Source: Ruegeria atlantica
GTDB taxonomy: Bacteria > Pseudomonadota > Alphaproteobacteria > Rhodobacterales > Rhodobacteraceae
Direction of reading: 5' to 3'
Assembly: GCF_013032005.1 (NCBI RefSeq)
Contig: NZ_WQBE01000010.1
Coordinates: 1-64,000 of the forward strand
DNA length: 64,000 nucleotides
Position numbers and translations under genes: made by a program. The notes beneath the pieces are model-generated. The model searched no databases. It was given only the letters and a program-made list of their open reading frames with translations, and was not told the origin of the DNA. Positions 35,802 through 44,246 of the stretch are shown in pieces. Numbering within the stretch: position 1 is the first letter of the stretch; each line of letters opens with the position of its first letter.

Positions 35802-36668
35802 ATGAGCAGTAACGATAAGCAACTTGTCATCAATTTGACGCCAACTCCAGATCAAGCCATGAAGCCGGCGGAGTTGATTAAAATGAAAGCAGATCAACAG
35901 CTTAGTCTTGTTGAAAGACGAGCTGTGACAGTGCTTTGGCACAATGCACATCAGCAGAAGATCAAAAAGGGTAAGGTCTATACGATTCCCGTCAGTGATC
36001 TTGCAGCTCAGGGCTATAACGCATCTTCATCTGAAATGAAGCAGGTCCTGGAGCGCCTCCAGAAGACGTTGGTTGTAATGTATAATCCAGCGACCGATAC
36101 GCGTGTTTCCACACAACTGCTGAGCTCAACGATAGAGAAGGGGGTCTCCAAGCGGAACGGTGTGCTGGAGTACCGGTTCACAGATGAGATGTTTGAGTTC
36201 ATCAAAGACTCGGAAATCTGGGGCAGCATCGAGATTCCGGTGCTGATGCACCTGTCGTCTAAGTACGCAATCTCACTCTACGAGCAGGCGTCCCAATGGG
36301 TGAAACTTCGGTATAAACACAACGAAGAAATGCCCATCGATGAGTTCCGTCGCATCATCGCCATCGAAGAAAAGAAGTATCCGGCTTTTGGATCTCTGAA
36401 CAAGCACGTCATCAAGAAAGCGGTTAGTGAAATCAACGCTTTGGCGGACTTTAACATTCAGATCATGCCGATCAAAACAGGGAAGAAGGTGACTCATGTC
36501 AACATCTTCTGGCACGAGAAATCTATCGATGAAAAGAAGTCTGCTTATCAGGAGCTGAGCCGCCATAAATCAGGTCGGAAGGCTAGGATCGCAGGCGCCG
36601 TTGAGACGGTTGAACCTGTTGCCGAGTTGAGCAAATCGCAAATGCCTATCCTTGAGGACTACTCCTAA
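35802..36668 (+). CDS. Plasmid replication initiator, Rep_3 family
   Basis: A 288-residue initiator with the two winged-helix domains of the Rep_3 family. Family features include LSLVERRAVTVLWHNAHQ near the N-terminus, the central LEYRFTDEMFEFIKDS and ISLYEQASQWVKLRYK, and EFRRIIAIEEKKYPAFGSLNKHVI in the second domain. It would bind the iterons on both sides of its gene and open the origin with DnaA. Length is normal. ATG 35802 lies 61 bases after the last upstream iteron, and the protein may autoregulate. The parA operon upstream completes the maintenance cassette. Confidence 0.92.
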   Translation: MSSNDKQLVINLTPTPDQAMKPAELIKMKADQQLSLVERRAVTVLWHNAHQQKIKKGKVYTIPVSDLAAQGYNASSSEMKQVLERLQKTLVVMYNPATDTRVSTQLLSSTIEKGVSKRNGVLEYRFTDEMFEFIKDSEIWGSIEIPVLMHLSSKYAISLYEQASQWVKLRYKHNEEMPIDEFRRIIAIEEKKYPAFGSLNKHVIKKAVSEINALADFNIQIMPIKTGKKVTHVNIFWHEKSIDEKKSAYQELSRHKSGRKARIAGAVETVEPVAELSKSQMPILEDYS

Positions 36669-36776
36669 ATTCTTCACAGTTGACTCGAACTATCCTTGCC
36701 AACTCGCGGGATTCCAAGAATTAACAAGGATAGTCCTAAATTCTTCACAGTTGACGTGAGTCCTAATTCTTTCACA
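36663..36776 (-). repeat. Inverted iterons downstream of rep (three copies)
   Basis: TCCTAAATTCTTCACA at 36663-36678 and 36734-36749, and TCCTAATTCTTTCACA at 36761-36776, are the reverse complement of the upstream iterons. The first overlaps the rep stop. A 10-base inverted repeat, ACTATCCTTG at 36689-36698 and CAAGGATAGT at 36725-36734, lies among them. Such downstream inverted sites often act in copy control by Rep-mediated pairing (handcuffing); that role is inferred. Confidence 0.85.
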
Positions 36777-36916
36777 TTTATCAAGAATAGGGCAGGGCGC
36801 TACTCGCCTCGCTCAAGGAAAAGGCCCATTGCAACTACGCCGCTGAGGAAGGCTATGGCACCCATCGCGTACGCACTAGTTTTATACACTCAGTTTAGTT
36901 GTGATAAGATGCGCGC

Positions 36917-37144
36917 ATGGATCCTGATCATTTCGTCATAATCTTCACAGTCGTCATTGGTGTCGGTGGATTAGTAGCTTGCTGGTTGACGTGGCGAAAT
37001 CTGCCCAAGGAACCAACTCCGGCTACAGACGAAGAAATTGAAAGAGTATTCAAAGATGACACTAAGGTCCGAGCAATGCTCATTGATGACTACCAGCATC
37101 AGAAAAAGGGTCGAAAGGGATCGTCCGAAGAAGACGGCTCATGA
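36917..37144 (+). CDS. Small single-pass membrane protein, unknown
   Basis: A 75-residue protein with one N-terminal hydrophobic segment (FVIIFTVVIGVGGLVACWLTW) and a charged C-terminal tail ending KKGRKGSSEEDGS. It follows the origin on the plus strand. There is no family I recognise. The ATG at 36917 is preceded by GATGCGCGC, a poor ribosome-binding site, so the call is moderate. The topology (short outside, charged cytoplasmic tail) is typical of many small plasmid proteins of unknown role. Confidence 0.5.
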   Translation: MDPDHFVIIFTVVIGVGGLVACWLTWRNLPKEPTPATDEEIERVFKDDTKVRAMLIDDYQHQKKGRKGSSEEDGS

Positions 37145-37357
37145 CATCTTCATCTTACCTGGAGTACAGAATCCTCAACCCATTGCCTGACCGCAGCCCT
37201 GTTTAGTTCTGCATCCTCATCGACCGCACTAAGAACGCGTTCTTCAAAAGCTTTCCACTGAGTTTTCGGATCGTCCGTGTCATTCAACTTCTGTCAACCA
37301 CGGCCAGCTCTGGTATTATATGAGTAATATCGCGCGAGTAACCGTTTGGAGCCTAGA

Positions 37358-37570
37358 ATGAGTGAGAATACGCCGACCTGGGATGAAATGGCAGAGGCGA
37401 TAAAAACTATGGCAGCAGCGGTTGGTGCTCACGCATCGGTTAAAAATAAGTATAGCGCCCTCCGAGTGGAGTTTCCGATGCTGCCGGACAACCCTGATCA
37501 CGTGCGAGCTCTGTACACTTTTGCAGAGCTGATCGAAACTGAATCCGAACGCTCAGCTAAGTGCCTGTAA
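37358..37570 (+). CDS. Small hypothetical protein
   Basis: A 70-residue acidic, probably helical protein (MSENTPTWDEMAEAIKTMAA at the start). GGAG lies seven bases before the ATG at 37358, which supports translation; an ATG-like upstream extension of four codons is less likely. It stands alone between the origin region and a convergent minus-strand gene. No function can be proposed. Confidence 0.5.
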   Translation: MSENTPTWDEMAEAIKTMAAAVGAHASVKNKYSALRVEFPMLPDNPDHVRALYTFAELIETESERSAKCL

Positions 37571-37758
37571 GAGTTCTCACGTAAAATAAGGCCGCAACAG
37601 ACCGGTTCTTCGGCGTCGATCTACCTCTGCAAACAGCTCAGCTTCGGTGGCTGTCTCAATGCAGTTTCCTCTTAGCGCCTCCAGTTCCTCTGCTGACCAG
37701 CCGTCAAACCTGGTCGAATACAAGCCCAGAGCCAGCGGCTCGTGGTAGTCTTATTCGG

Positions 37759-38535
37759 TCATGTTTTAGCTCTCGTCGTGCAACATGCACATAGCGTGTC
37801 AGATTTATCTCGCCCGCGGACGATATCACCTCGATGGCCGCATCTCGCGCATGTTTGCGTGCTCTCATAAATCAACCGTTGCTCGACGGGCTCAAGACAT
37901 TCATGAAAACGATGAAAACTGATCGAGATTTTCCCTTCCCTGTCAGTCTTCACATCTGAGATCTGAACCGATCCTGGATCCAGGCCAGCTTCCTCAATAG
38001 CGCTCTCCATGTCGTTTAGATGCCGTGAAATCATAACGAGCCAGCCCTGGCCAATAGCTGGCCGGAGCTCCGCTATTTCCGGGCCTACAAGGTCCGGGTA
38101 TCGATCCGCGATGTCCATTTCCAGGTCATCTGGCCATTTCGCCGCGGAGTCCTCAAATCTTCGCTCAATCACAGCGTTGTAACACCAGCAACATAACGTC
38201 GTTGCGTAACCCAGAATGCGCTGGGTCTCGGCAGCATTGCCGCAATACTCACACGTCTGGCTAATCCGATCAGTTGCTAACTGGATATCTTTCCAGATGG
38301 CCTTGGGATGGCCGGTCGTGTACACGACCAACGCACCCCATTTCTGCTTCACCTGGACAATTTCCGGCAGACGATTGGGCTCGTCTGAGGAGGGTATATA
38401 CAAACCCTGCTCATAATCACGTCGGATATCCTCTAACGCAAATGTCAGCTGATCGATCCAACCTCGGCGATTGATTCCTAAGGTCCTCTCGATGCTAGGA
38501 CCTGGGTTATCCCAGTCGACTACTGCTTGAGACAT
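37759..38535 (-). CDS. Hypothetical protein with two zinc-ribbon-like motifs
   Basis: A protein of about 258 residues (ATG 38535; a GTG at 38601 would add 22). Two CxxC pairs are visible in the middle (TCEYCGNAAE and TLCCWCYNAV) and two near the C-terminus (TCARCGHRGD and TLCACCTTRA), so it may bind two zinc ions. The region between is acidic and helical. The segment VQVKQKWGALVVYT resembles nothing I can name. It is the first of several minus-strand plasmid genes of unknown role. Nucleic-acid or protein binding is possible but not shown. Confidence 0.65.
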   Translation of the reverse strand: MSQAVVDWDNPGPSIERTLGINRRGWIDQLTFALEDIRRDYEQGLYIPSSDEPNRLPEIVQVKQKWGALVVYTTGHPKAIWKDIQLATDRISQTCEYCGNAAETQRILGYATTLCCWCYNAVIERRFEDSAAKWPDDLEMDIADRYPDLVGPEIAELRPAIGQGWLVMISRHLNDMESAIEEAGLDPGSVQISDVKTDREGKISISFHRFHECLEPVEQRLIYESTQTCARCGHRGDIVRGRDKSDTLCACCTTRAKT

Positions 38536-38707
38536 GTGCGGTACAAACCCTTTGTAGCGAAGATCCCTTTTGTCGGCCGGTCGCCGCCCGATCCGCAGCA
38601 CTTGCAGAATTGGACAGAGCGATCACAGTATCGGTTGATGATCGCCTCGACCTCTGGAGTGCATCAGCTGGTTAGAACATCCAGCAGAACCGTTGAGACT
38701 CCGTAGA

Positions 38708-39820
38708 TCAGACGAGTTCAGCCATGCCTGGCAGGACCCAGCCCTGGCGCTCCCCTTCAGTGATTGCAGCGACTTCCTTCATCACCGGCGAGGGCACGCG
38801 GTCAACGATCCAGGGGGCTTCTTCGTAGATGTATCGCGGCCCTGAATATCTGGAATGAAAAACCGCTTCCCGCAGACGGCAGAAATCCTCTCCGCGGATC
38901 GGGATCTGAACAGGAATTCCGTTTTTGTCTTCGCGAAGGGCAGGCGAGGGGGATATGCCTGAGACGATACCGTTCCAGGCTACTAGCGACAGTTTGGCAA
39001 TCGAAAAGAGACCCCTGTCATTGAGGCTAAGGACATCCACACTGGTCTCGTCATGGCGAAGTGTGGGTTCGGTCAAATATGCTGCCAAAAACCCTGGGAC
39101 GCCATCCAGTGGCCCTTGCATGAAGAGGCAGGTTACAGTTTTGCATCTGTCGAGATCTGCACATTGCAGTTCGAGAGCGGCGCGTTCGTCAACCACAAGT
39201 GTTTCTGAAATGTCCTTACTGCGTTGTCTCATGTCGCGGGCCAATCCAACCAGGCACGCTGCACGTTCGATGTCACAATCAGATTGAAGCTGTTCTGCCT
39301 CAGCTTCGGTCAACACAACATAGCAATCGTCATGGTCTCCAACATGGATGGTGACGGGGTAATTCCCTGGTCCACGCCGCTCGATGGTTGGCAAGATACT
39401 CAACGTATACTGGTTTAGATCCCCGTCATGTTCGGCATCCAAAAAAGGAACTGTTTCGGAGTCGGGTTGGCTCAAGGCCCAGGTGATGACCACCGGCGGC
39501 AAGTAGGTAGCCTGACCTCGGTCTATTTGCTGCGGGTTTGAGCGTAGCTCCCGTGCTTCCGTATCCAGTGTCCAACACTCACTCATGAGCATTTCCCAGC
39601 AGCCATTGGGTTGGACATATGCCACCGGTGCGTCCTTTCCCGCCCCCTCCTTGCGCGTGACGTGGTCGGTCAACAGAATCTTGTCGACCTGTTTGAGCTC
39701 CTCGAAAGCGACCTGATCAAGGCATGACTTGATCGGAAGCGAATGTTCCTTGCTCATTTGTTTTGCGGTGCGTTTCAGATCATGAACGCGTTTGGCAGTG
39801 GGCGTGAACAAAACTGACAT
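38708..39820 (-). CDS. Hypothetical plasmid protein
   Basis: A 370-residue soluble protein without signal peptide or membrane segment. The N-terminal 50 residues (LKRTAKQMSKEHSLPIKSCL) look like a helical module found at the start of some plasmid-borne proteins of unknown function. The rest has no motif I recognise. It starts at ATG 39820, just after a TCTGAGGAGACATAAAA ribosome-binding site on the minus strand. A palindromic element lies 145 bases upstream at 39965 and may regulate it. Function unknown. Confidence 0.65.
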   Translation of the reverse strand: MSVLFTPTAKRVHDLKRTAKQMSKEHSLPIKSCLDQVAFEELKQVDKILLTDHVTRKEGAGKDAPVAYVQPNGCWEMLMSECWTLDTEARELRSNPQQIDRGQATYLPPVVITWALSQPDSETVPFLDAEHDGDLNQYTLSILPTIERRGPGNYPVTIHVGDHDDCYVVLTEAEAEQLQSDCDIERAACLVGLARDMRQRSKDISETLVVDERAALELQCADLDRCKTVTCLFMQGPLDGVPGFLAAYLTEPTLRHDETSVDVLSLNDRGLFSIAKLSLVAWNGIVSGISPSPALREDKNGIPVQIPIRGEDFCRLREAVFHSRYSGPRYIYEEAPWIVDRVPSPVMKEVAAITEGERQGWVLPGMAELV

Positions 39821-39964
39821 TTTTATGTCTCCTCAGAGGTCCAGGGTCGGGCACCTAACCTCAAAGAAGCAGATGCGGTTACAAAGTTTATCTTTTTACG
39901 TTTCAGCCTAGCCTTCGACATGCCCGACAAGGGGTCAGGGCAGAAACGACGCCCCGCAGTCACG

Positions 39965-40010
39965 GTACCATATATGGTACTGGAGTCAATCGCGAATCGA
40001 TATATGGTAC
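39965..40010. repeat. Palindrome and repeated half-site upstream of the 38708-39820 gene
   Basis: GTACCATATATGGTAC at 39965-39980 is a perfect 16-base palindrome. Its right part, TATATGGTAC, recurs exactly at 40001-40010, 30 bases later (about three helical turns). This arrangement fits an operator for a dimeric regulator, but the cognate protein is unknown. Confidence 0.45.
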
Positions 40011-40291
40011 CTTTCTGACTCCCGGCAGGACTTTGAGCAGGCTGTCCAATTGTTTGCCATTGGTGGATCCGGCGGTTTTTCCTGATTGACCATAGGAGGC
40101 CGCCGATCCCTGTTGATCCTGGGCCGGGTTTGTCTTGGGAGGTGTCGATCTGGCCGGTACCATGACCAATCCTCGACCACGTCTCGATCCTTTGGGTAGG
40201 ATGTTCGGCGCTTCCTAAGCGTTAGTCTCTTTGTAGGGCGCTGGGGCAGATCCACGGGGGATGCCGCAATCCGCGCGAAAGGCTGCTTCAA
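39986..40291 (-). pseudogene. Remnant of a plasmid replicase C-terminus (second copy)
   Basis: On the minus strand this stretch encodes PVDLPQRPTKRLTLRKRRTS and then YRPDRHLPRQTRPRINRDRR. It matches the C-terminal region of the intact replicase at 46705-48399 (PVDLPQGPTKRLTLRKRRTS, then YRPNHYPSGQVQPRIDRARR). The similarity is visible at DNA level too. Only about 65-100 codons remain, without the catalytic part, so this is a fragment of a second related replicase. It indicates an internal duplication or fusion of two related plasmids. Confidence 0.75.
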
Positions 40292-40438
40292 AACCGTGAA
40301 TGTTCGTTCCCGTCAGATGAGCCAGCAACCTTCTGTTATGCAAAGCTCTCAATTAGGCCCACAGGTGCTGATATCAGACACCAAAGCCCATCATTTGGTC
40401 ACAAGAATGTATCTGGAACCTGCCTACGTGATCTGAAT

Positions 40439-41233
40439 TCAGTCAGTTTGATTGACCTGATCGACATAGGGATTGTCGCAATAATCGCGGCGACCTATAT
40501 GCCCGCGAATATGCTCGTCTCCACATCGGGGGCAGGCGACCACCTCATCATAACATCTCCAAAACAGGCCGGTGGTCACCACCCATTCGGAGAGTTGCGC
40601 ATCGAAGTAGCAATAGACCTTTTCCTGCTTACCGACACAGGTATTGCGGTCGCAGGTGCAATACCCTTCCCGAACGATATCACCCTTCTTTTTCCAGACA
40701 CCGCTGTCCAAGATGATCACATCTTTCGGCACACCGGCTTTTTCGGGCTCTTTGATGATGGATATCAGGAACTCCTCCAGATCACTCATAGTGATCTTCT
40801 GCTGTTCCAGCGCCGAAAACACGACCGAGAGAATTTTGTCTTTCGTGACATTTGATTTGACGTCCGCAGCGACCTGTTGGGTTTTACCGGCATCGCGGAT
40901 CAGCTTTCGAAGGCGATTTACGTGGCCGGGAACAAATTCGGGCACGCTCTTCCCCTTTTTTGAGTTACACAGCGCGCACGCCGGCAACCAGTTCTCGAAG
41001 CCGTTGATATTGAAATCCTCTGACAGGCTATAAAGCTCATAAACACGGATGCGCTCCTCTTCATTCCAGAGCAGGGATTCTGGCAATACGTGATCGACAT
41101 GGGTGTCAATCAGGCGCAGCGGCTGACCACAAATCCAGCATCTCTGATCATTGCAAGACCAAACAGCATAACGCTCCTGGTAGCTGAAGGAGCGTTTCCG
41201 GTTTCTGCTCAATGAAATTCCTCCCCACGGCAT
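40439..41233 (-). CDS. HNH endonuclease-domain protein
   Basis: A protein of about 264 residues with an HNH/beta-beta-alpha-metal nuclease core in the first 90: CWICGQPL, then HVDHVLPESL (catalytic His) and NWLPACALCNSKKG (Asn and second CxxC). The C-terminal half holds a Cys-rich region (CTCDRNTCVGK and ACPRCGDEHIRGH) that could form another zinc site and bind DNA. ATG 41233 is chosen over an in-frame TTG three codons upstream. The next gene upstream on the same strand encodes a DNA-methyltransferase-like protein, so the pair could act in restriction; no specificity can be read from the sequence. Confidence 0.85.
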   Translation of the reverse strand: MPWGGISLSRNRKRSFSYQERYAVWSCNDQRCWICGQPLRLIDTHVDHVLPESLLWNEEERIRVYELYSLSEDFNINGFENWLPACALCNSKKGKSVPEFVPGHVNRLRKLIRDAGKTQQVAADVKSNVTKDKILSVVFSALEQQKITMSDLEEFLISIIKEPEKAGVPKDVIILDSGVWKKKGDIVREGYCTCDRNTCVGKQEKVYCYFDAQLSEWVVTTGLFWRCYDEVVACPRCGDEHIRGHIGRRDYCDNPYVDQVNQTD

Positions 41234-41388
41234 TCGTCTCAAGTGCGACGATCATCTGAAACACATCGCAGTCAGTACATCGCCTACTATATTGAGGCCG
41301 GGTTTCAAACGCCTGAAGACTGTGTTCCTGAACACCAAATCAAAGACAATTCGCCCGGCACACAGTGTGGCATGAAGAGGCGGAGTCT

Positions 41389-42243
41389 TCAGGGAGCAGC
41401 TCCCGGGCGCGCGCCATCGTCCGGCACACGCGGCATCTCGGCTTCCACGACGGTAAAGATGTCGCTTTTGCAGACCGACCTGATGCCCGCGGTATTGTCA
41501 CCAAATCGTTTTAGGTCTGGGTTGTTTCGCAGAATAACAGCCACCTTCTCGTGGTGCGCTTTGAAGAAGAGAGTGGTTGATGGGTTGTGGTCGAGCCCAT
41601 CCAACAGTTGCCCCGCGTCGCGACCAATACGCCGAATGGCGTAGTCACCCTGATTAGAATTTGTGAACTCAATCCAGCGAGAGGACTTTAGGGTGGCGGT
41701 TGGCCGTGGCGTTGCCATTCGTTGCCATATTTGGAAAACACAAGGCACATTACGTTCCTGTCCATCGACCAGAAACGCATTTTCTGTCACCTCCACGTCC
41801 AGTGACAGGTGAAAAAGCCGGTGCAAGCGATCCTGGATACTTGCTTTCCGAAACGTCCTTGGGACAATAAACGCGATAACTTCCGCCCCATTACTGGCGG
41901 CATGGTTGAAGAAATGTGTGGCCAGATGGGCCGCATTTCCAAACGGCGGATTGCCAGCATAAAGCGCAGGCGTAGCGTTCGTGTAATCAAAAAAGTCAAC
42001 TGATCTGATATCTGGACCAACCGGCGCAATGTCCAATGCTGTGACTGGATGTCCAAAGGAGTGCAGGGGGTCGACGAACGCACCTGCGCCCGCGGAAGGC
42101 TCGATGACCAGCTCGAAGAGGGTATCCTGGTTTTGGTCCTTGAGATGCGCCGCCAAGATGCGGACAAGGCCTTCGGCTACATGTGGTTTGGTGTAGTATC
42201 GGTCCAGCCCGCCTTGTCTGTACCGGTCGTTCTTAATTGTCAT
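41389..42243 (-). CDS. Adenine-specific DNA methyltransferase-like protein
   Basis: About 284 residues with a class I SAM-binding motif (VIEPSAGAGAFVDPL, about residue 45) and the NPPF catalytic motif of N6-adenine methyltransferases (YAGNPPFGNAA). A further motif-like IVPRTFRKAS follows. The C-terminal third could be a target-recognition region but has no known fold. It is shorter than complete type II methyltransferases. ATG 42243 gives the natural start; an upstream TTG-type extension of 14 residues is possible. It lies 156 bases before the HNH gene on the same strand. It could be an orphan or phage-type methylase. Confidence 0.8.
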   Translation of the reverse strand: MTIKNDRYRQGGLDRYYTKPHVAEGLVRILAAHLKDQNQDTLFELVIEPSAGAGAFVDPLHSFGHPVTALDIAPVGPDIRSVDFFDYTNATPALYAGNPPFGNAAHLATHFFNHAASNGAEVIAFIVPRTFRKASIQDRLHRLFHLSLDVEVTENAFLVDGQERNVPCVFQIWQRMATPRPTATLKSSRWIEFTNSNQGDYAIRRIGRDAGQLLDGLDHNPSTTLFFKAHHEKVAVILRNNPDLKRFGDNTAGIRSVCKSDIFTVVEAEMPRVPDDGARPGAAP

Positions 42244-42285
42244 AAAATTCTGCTTCTGAAATTCAGAAACAGAGTAGGGACCCAA

Positions 42286-42718
42286 GGTTTCTTCCGGGTT
42301 TAAGGAATAGAGTAGGCCGAGTGATGAGCCGGCCTGGAGTAAGCCAGACTTTTGGGCTCAACTTGGTTGCAAGCCTGGCTCTTTGCGGTGGTGCGTTGGG
42401 GCAGCTTTCAAATGAGGTCGCACAGCCCGAAGCGATGCCTGACTGTAGGGCTCGCTTACGGCTGGGGGCGAAAATAGTACGTTTAGCTCGCCAAGCCGTG
42501 TCCGTAAGGGGATCGCTGGCCGATACAGCGACAAGATGAGTGTTATCGCCTCAAACCGCGTTTCATTTGGCTGGTACAATGACGTTCTCAATGCAGGGAC
42601 CGTTTTCGTACATTTGCTGTTCGCCTCAACCAACGTGAACTTGCGACATGCGGACAAAGTGAGCTTTCGCTACGGCCGCGCCAATGACGGCTTTCAAGAC
42701 TTGCAGTGCATCAGCCTA
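42286..42718. other. Gene-free stretch with one arm of a distant inverted repeat
   Basis: No gene is supported. The segment 42452-42481 (TCGCTTACGGCTGGGGGCGA then AAATAGTACG) occurs in inverted, slightly changed form at 43589-43617, on the other side of the YciI/HxlR pair. The two copies are about 1.1 kb apart. Confidence 0.5.
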
Positions 42719-43009
42719 TCATTTTGCCGAATCAAGATACGCCAATTCAGGAACTACATGGTTCGAATCGACTTGCAGAACTTCTGCCGACACCACATTG
42801 TGCTCTACAAACGGGTCGGCAGCGACGCGCGCGCGGATTTCTTCGTCGCCCTCACCGTGTGCGAGGATAAAACCGCCGCCGACGTCCAAAGAACCGACGC
42901 ATTGAAAAATACCATCAGAAATACCTTTTGCGATCCAAGCTTTGTGGTCTTCCATATGTTCTGGCGCAGAAGCCTTGTTTTCTCCGAACTTGAGTAAAAT
43001 GACATGCAT
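42719..43009 (-). CDS. YciI-like protein
   Basis: A 96-residue protein of the YciI/YCII-related ferredoxin-like fold. It has the start MHVILLKFGENKASAPEHME, the conserved His-Asp region DHKAWIAKGISDGIF and the typical end DPFVEHNVVSAEVLQV. Members often bind small molecules or act as minor enzymes; the function here is unknown. ATG 43009 is preferred because it matches the family N-terminus, with AAGGG upstream. It is divergent from an HxlR-type regulator, a common pairing for redox or electrophile response genes. Confidence 0.8.
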   Translation of the reverse strand: MHVILLKFGENKASAPEHMEDHKAWIAKGISDGIFQCVGSLDVGGGFILAHGEGDEEIRARVAADPFVEHNVVSAEVLQVDSNHVVPELAYLDSAK

Positions 43010-43088
43010 GGTCGAGTGGCCCTTGATTCTAATAGAAAGTTGATTTGCTATGAATGTGCACCTTTGTACCAATTTGAAAAGTAGGCAG

Positions 43089-43112
43089 TTTTTCCGTAGT
43101 AAGGTGGAAAAA
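43089..43112. promoter_or_regulatory. Candidate HxlR operator
   Basis: TTTTTCC at 43089-43095 and GGAAAAA at 43106-43112 form a perfect 7-base inverted repeat with a 10-base centre, in the region between the divergent YciI and HxlR genes. The size suits a dimeric winged-helix regulator. Confidence 0.5.
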
Positions 43113-43124
43113 TGGAGAATTTAG

Positions 43125-43454
43125 TTGGCTAGTCCTGACGAAGTTGATGACGCGCAATGCCCCGCACCGATTATCTTCACGATGATCGGTGGGAAATGGA
43201 AACTATCGATCCTGAAGGTCCTGATATTTCAAGGAACCAAGAGGTTCGGGGAGCTACGTCGCGATATCGATAGTATCTCCCAGACCATGCTTACAAGCCA
43301 ACTGCGCGCGCTTGAGACAGATGGTTTGATCACACGCAAAGTCTTCGCAGAAATTCCACCACGCGTTGAGTACAGTGCCACTGAGGATGGCCTGGCTCTC
43401 AGACCCATGTTTGAAGCGATGCATGCTTGGTGGCTTGGACGAAAAGTTCCCTGA
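43125..43454 (+). CDS. HxlR-family transcriptional regulator
   Basis: A 109-residue winged-helix protein of the HxlR (MarR-like) family. It has the N-terminal cysteine region DAQCPAPIIFTMIGGKWKLSIL, the recognition part RFGELRRDIDSISQTMLTSQLRALE, and the wing DGLITRKVFAEIPPRVEYSA, which are diagnostic for the family. The single N-terminal Cys is the residue that senses electrophiles in some relatives. The start is TTG at 43125, because the nearby ATG at 43112 runs into a stop. It probably controls the divergent YciI-like gene through the inverted repeat between them. Confidence 0.88.
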   Translation: MASPDEVDDAQCPAPIIFTMIGGKWKLSILKVLIFQGTKRFGELRRDIDSISQTMLTSQLRALETDGLITRKVFAEIPPRVEYSATEDGLALRPMFEAMHAWWLGRKVP

Positions 43455-44153
43455 TGCCCACACAGGGCGAACCGATGGCTCCAAAATGAAAACGTGAACC
43501 AGACATTTGGCCTAGGCGCAGCATCGGCTACTTCGGGCTCGTTGCAGACCTTCTCTGCACGTTGTCCGAATGGCCGTTCTAGCGCTAGCGTACTATTTCG
43601 CCCCCAGCCTTAAGCGACCCCACTGTAGGGCAGGGGCACCGACAAGCATTCGATGCCCGGTGGTTTCCTTCCACGATCCACAGCTTCTCGGACGCGGGAC
43701 AAAGACAACGGCGGCCACCATCAGTGATGAATTCAATTTCAGTCTTAGGTAAGCGCTTCAGGCCATCCTCAAGCCTGTATGGTCAGGCCGAGGGATCCAG
43801 TCGAAATAAGGGTCAACTCAGGTGGCAGAAAACTAGAAATATTGGGTGAGCCGTAAGGCCCACCCCATAACCACGTCCAAAGACATGGCTTTCAGATCAG
43901 ATTTTGAAGTTCATCCAACTGTTGCCGGCTGGCTTCTCTGTCTTTCTGTAGTAACCACCTCGAAAGGATAGCTGGTCAGTCGTCGTTATTATCCACCGAC
44001 CCGAAGATCGGACATACTCACGCAGGTAGCTAACTCTCAAGACTGCAATCCAGCAATTGAAAGACAACTAGTTTTGGACCACCTGCGCGAACACGTACTG
44101 TATTGCATGCCCGAAATCCGAGGGCAAGGGAAAATTGCAATAAAAACAAATAT
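43455..44153. other. Gene-free stretch, possibly degenerate
   Basis: About 700 bases without a supported gene. It contains the second arm (43589-43617) of the inverted repeat that flanks the YciI/HxlR pair. A 60-codon frame at 43570 has no family similarity and was not accepted. Confidence 0.45.
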
Positions 44154-44209
44154 TTAAGTACCCCTGTTTTACACAGATCACTGCTTTTGTGTAAAACAGG
44201 GGTACTTAA
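44154..44209. repeat. Perfect long hairpin (22-base stem) after the methyltransferase gene
   Basis: The arms at 44154-44175 and 44188-44209 are perfect reverse complements (core CCCCTGTTTTACACA and TGTGTAAAACAGGGG) around a 12-base loop. It lies 37 bases after the stop of the minus-strand methyltransferase gene, and a T-rich stretch follows on that strand. It may terminate that transcript, but a 22-base stem is longer than most terminators, so a recombination or replication site is possible. AGTACCCCTG also occurs at 50879. Confidence 0.7.
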
Positions 44210-44246
44210 TTCAGCCAGTAAGGATATCCAGGCAAGCGAAGTGTGA

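Noticed and set aside
42321..42657. Overlapping frames on both strands between the methyltransferase and YciI genes
   Set aside because: Both strands are open by chance, neither looks like a protein family; the region holds a repeat arm.
43570..43752. 60-codon plus-strand frame after hxlR
   Set aside because: It overlaps the inverted repeat arm and has no similarity to a known protein or a good start.
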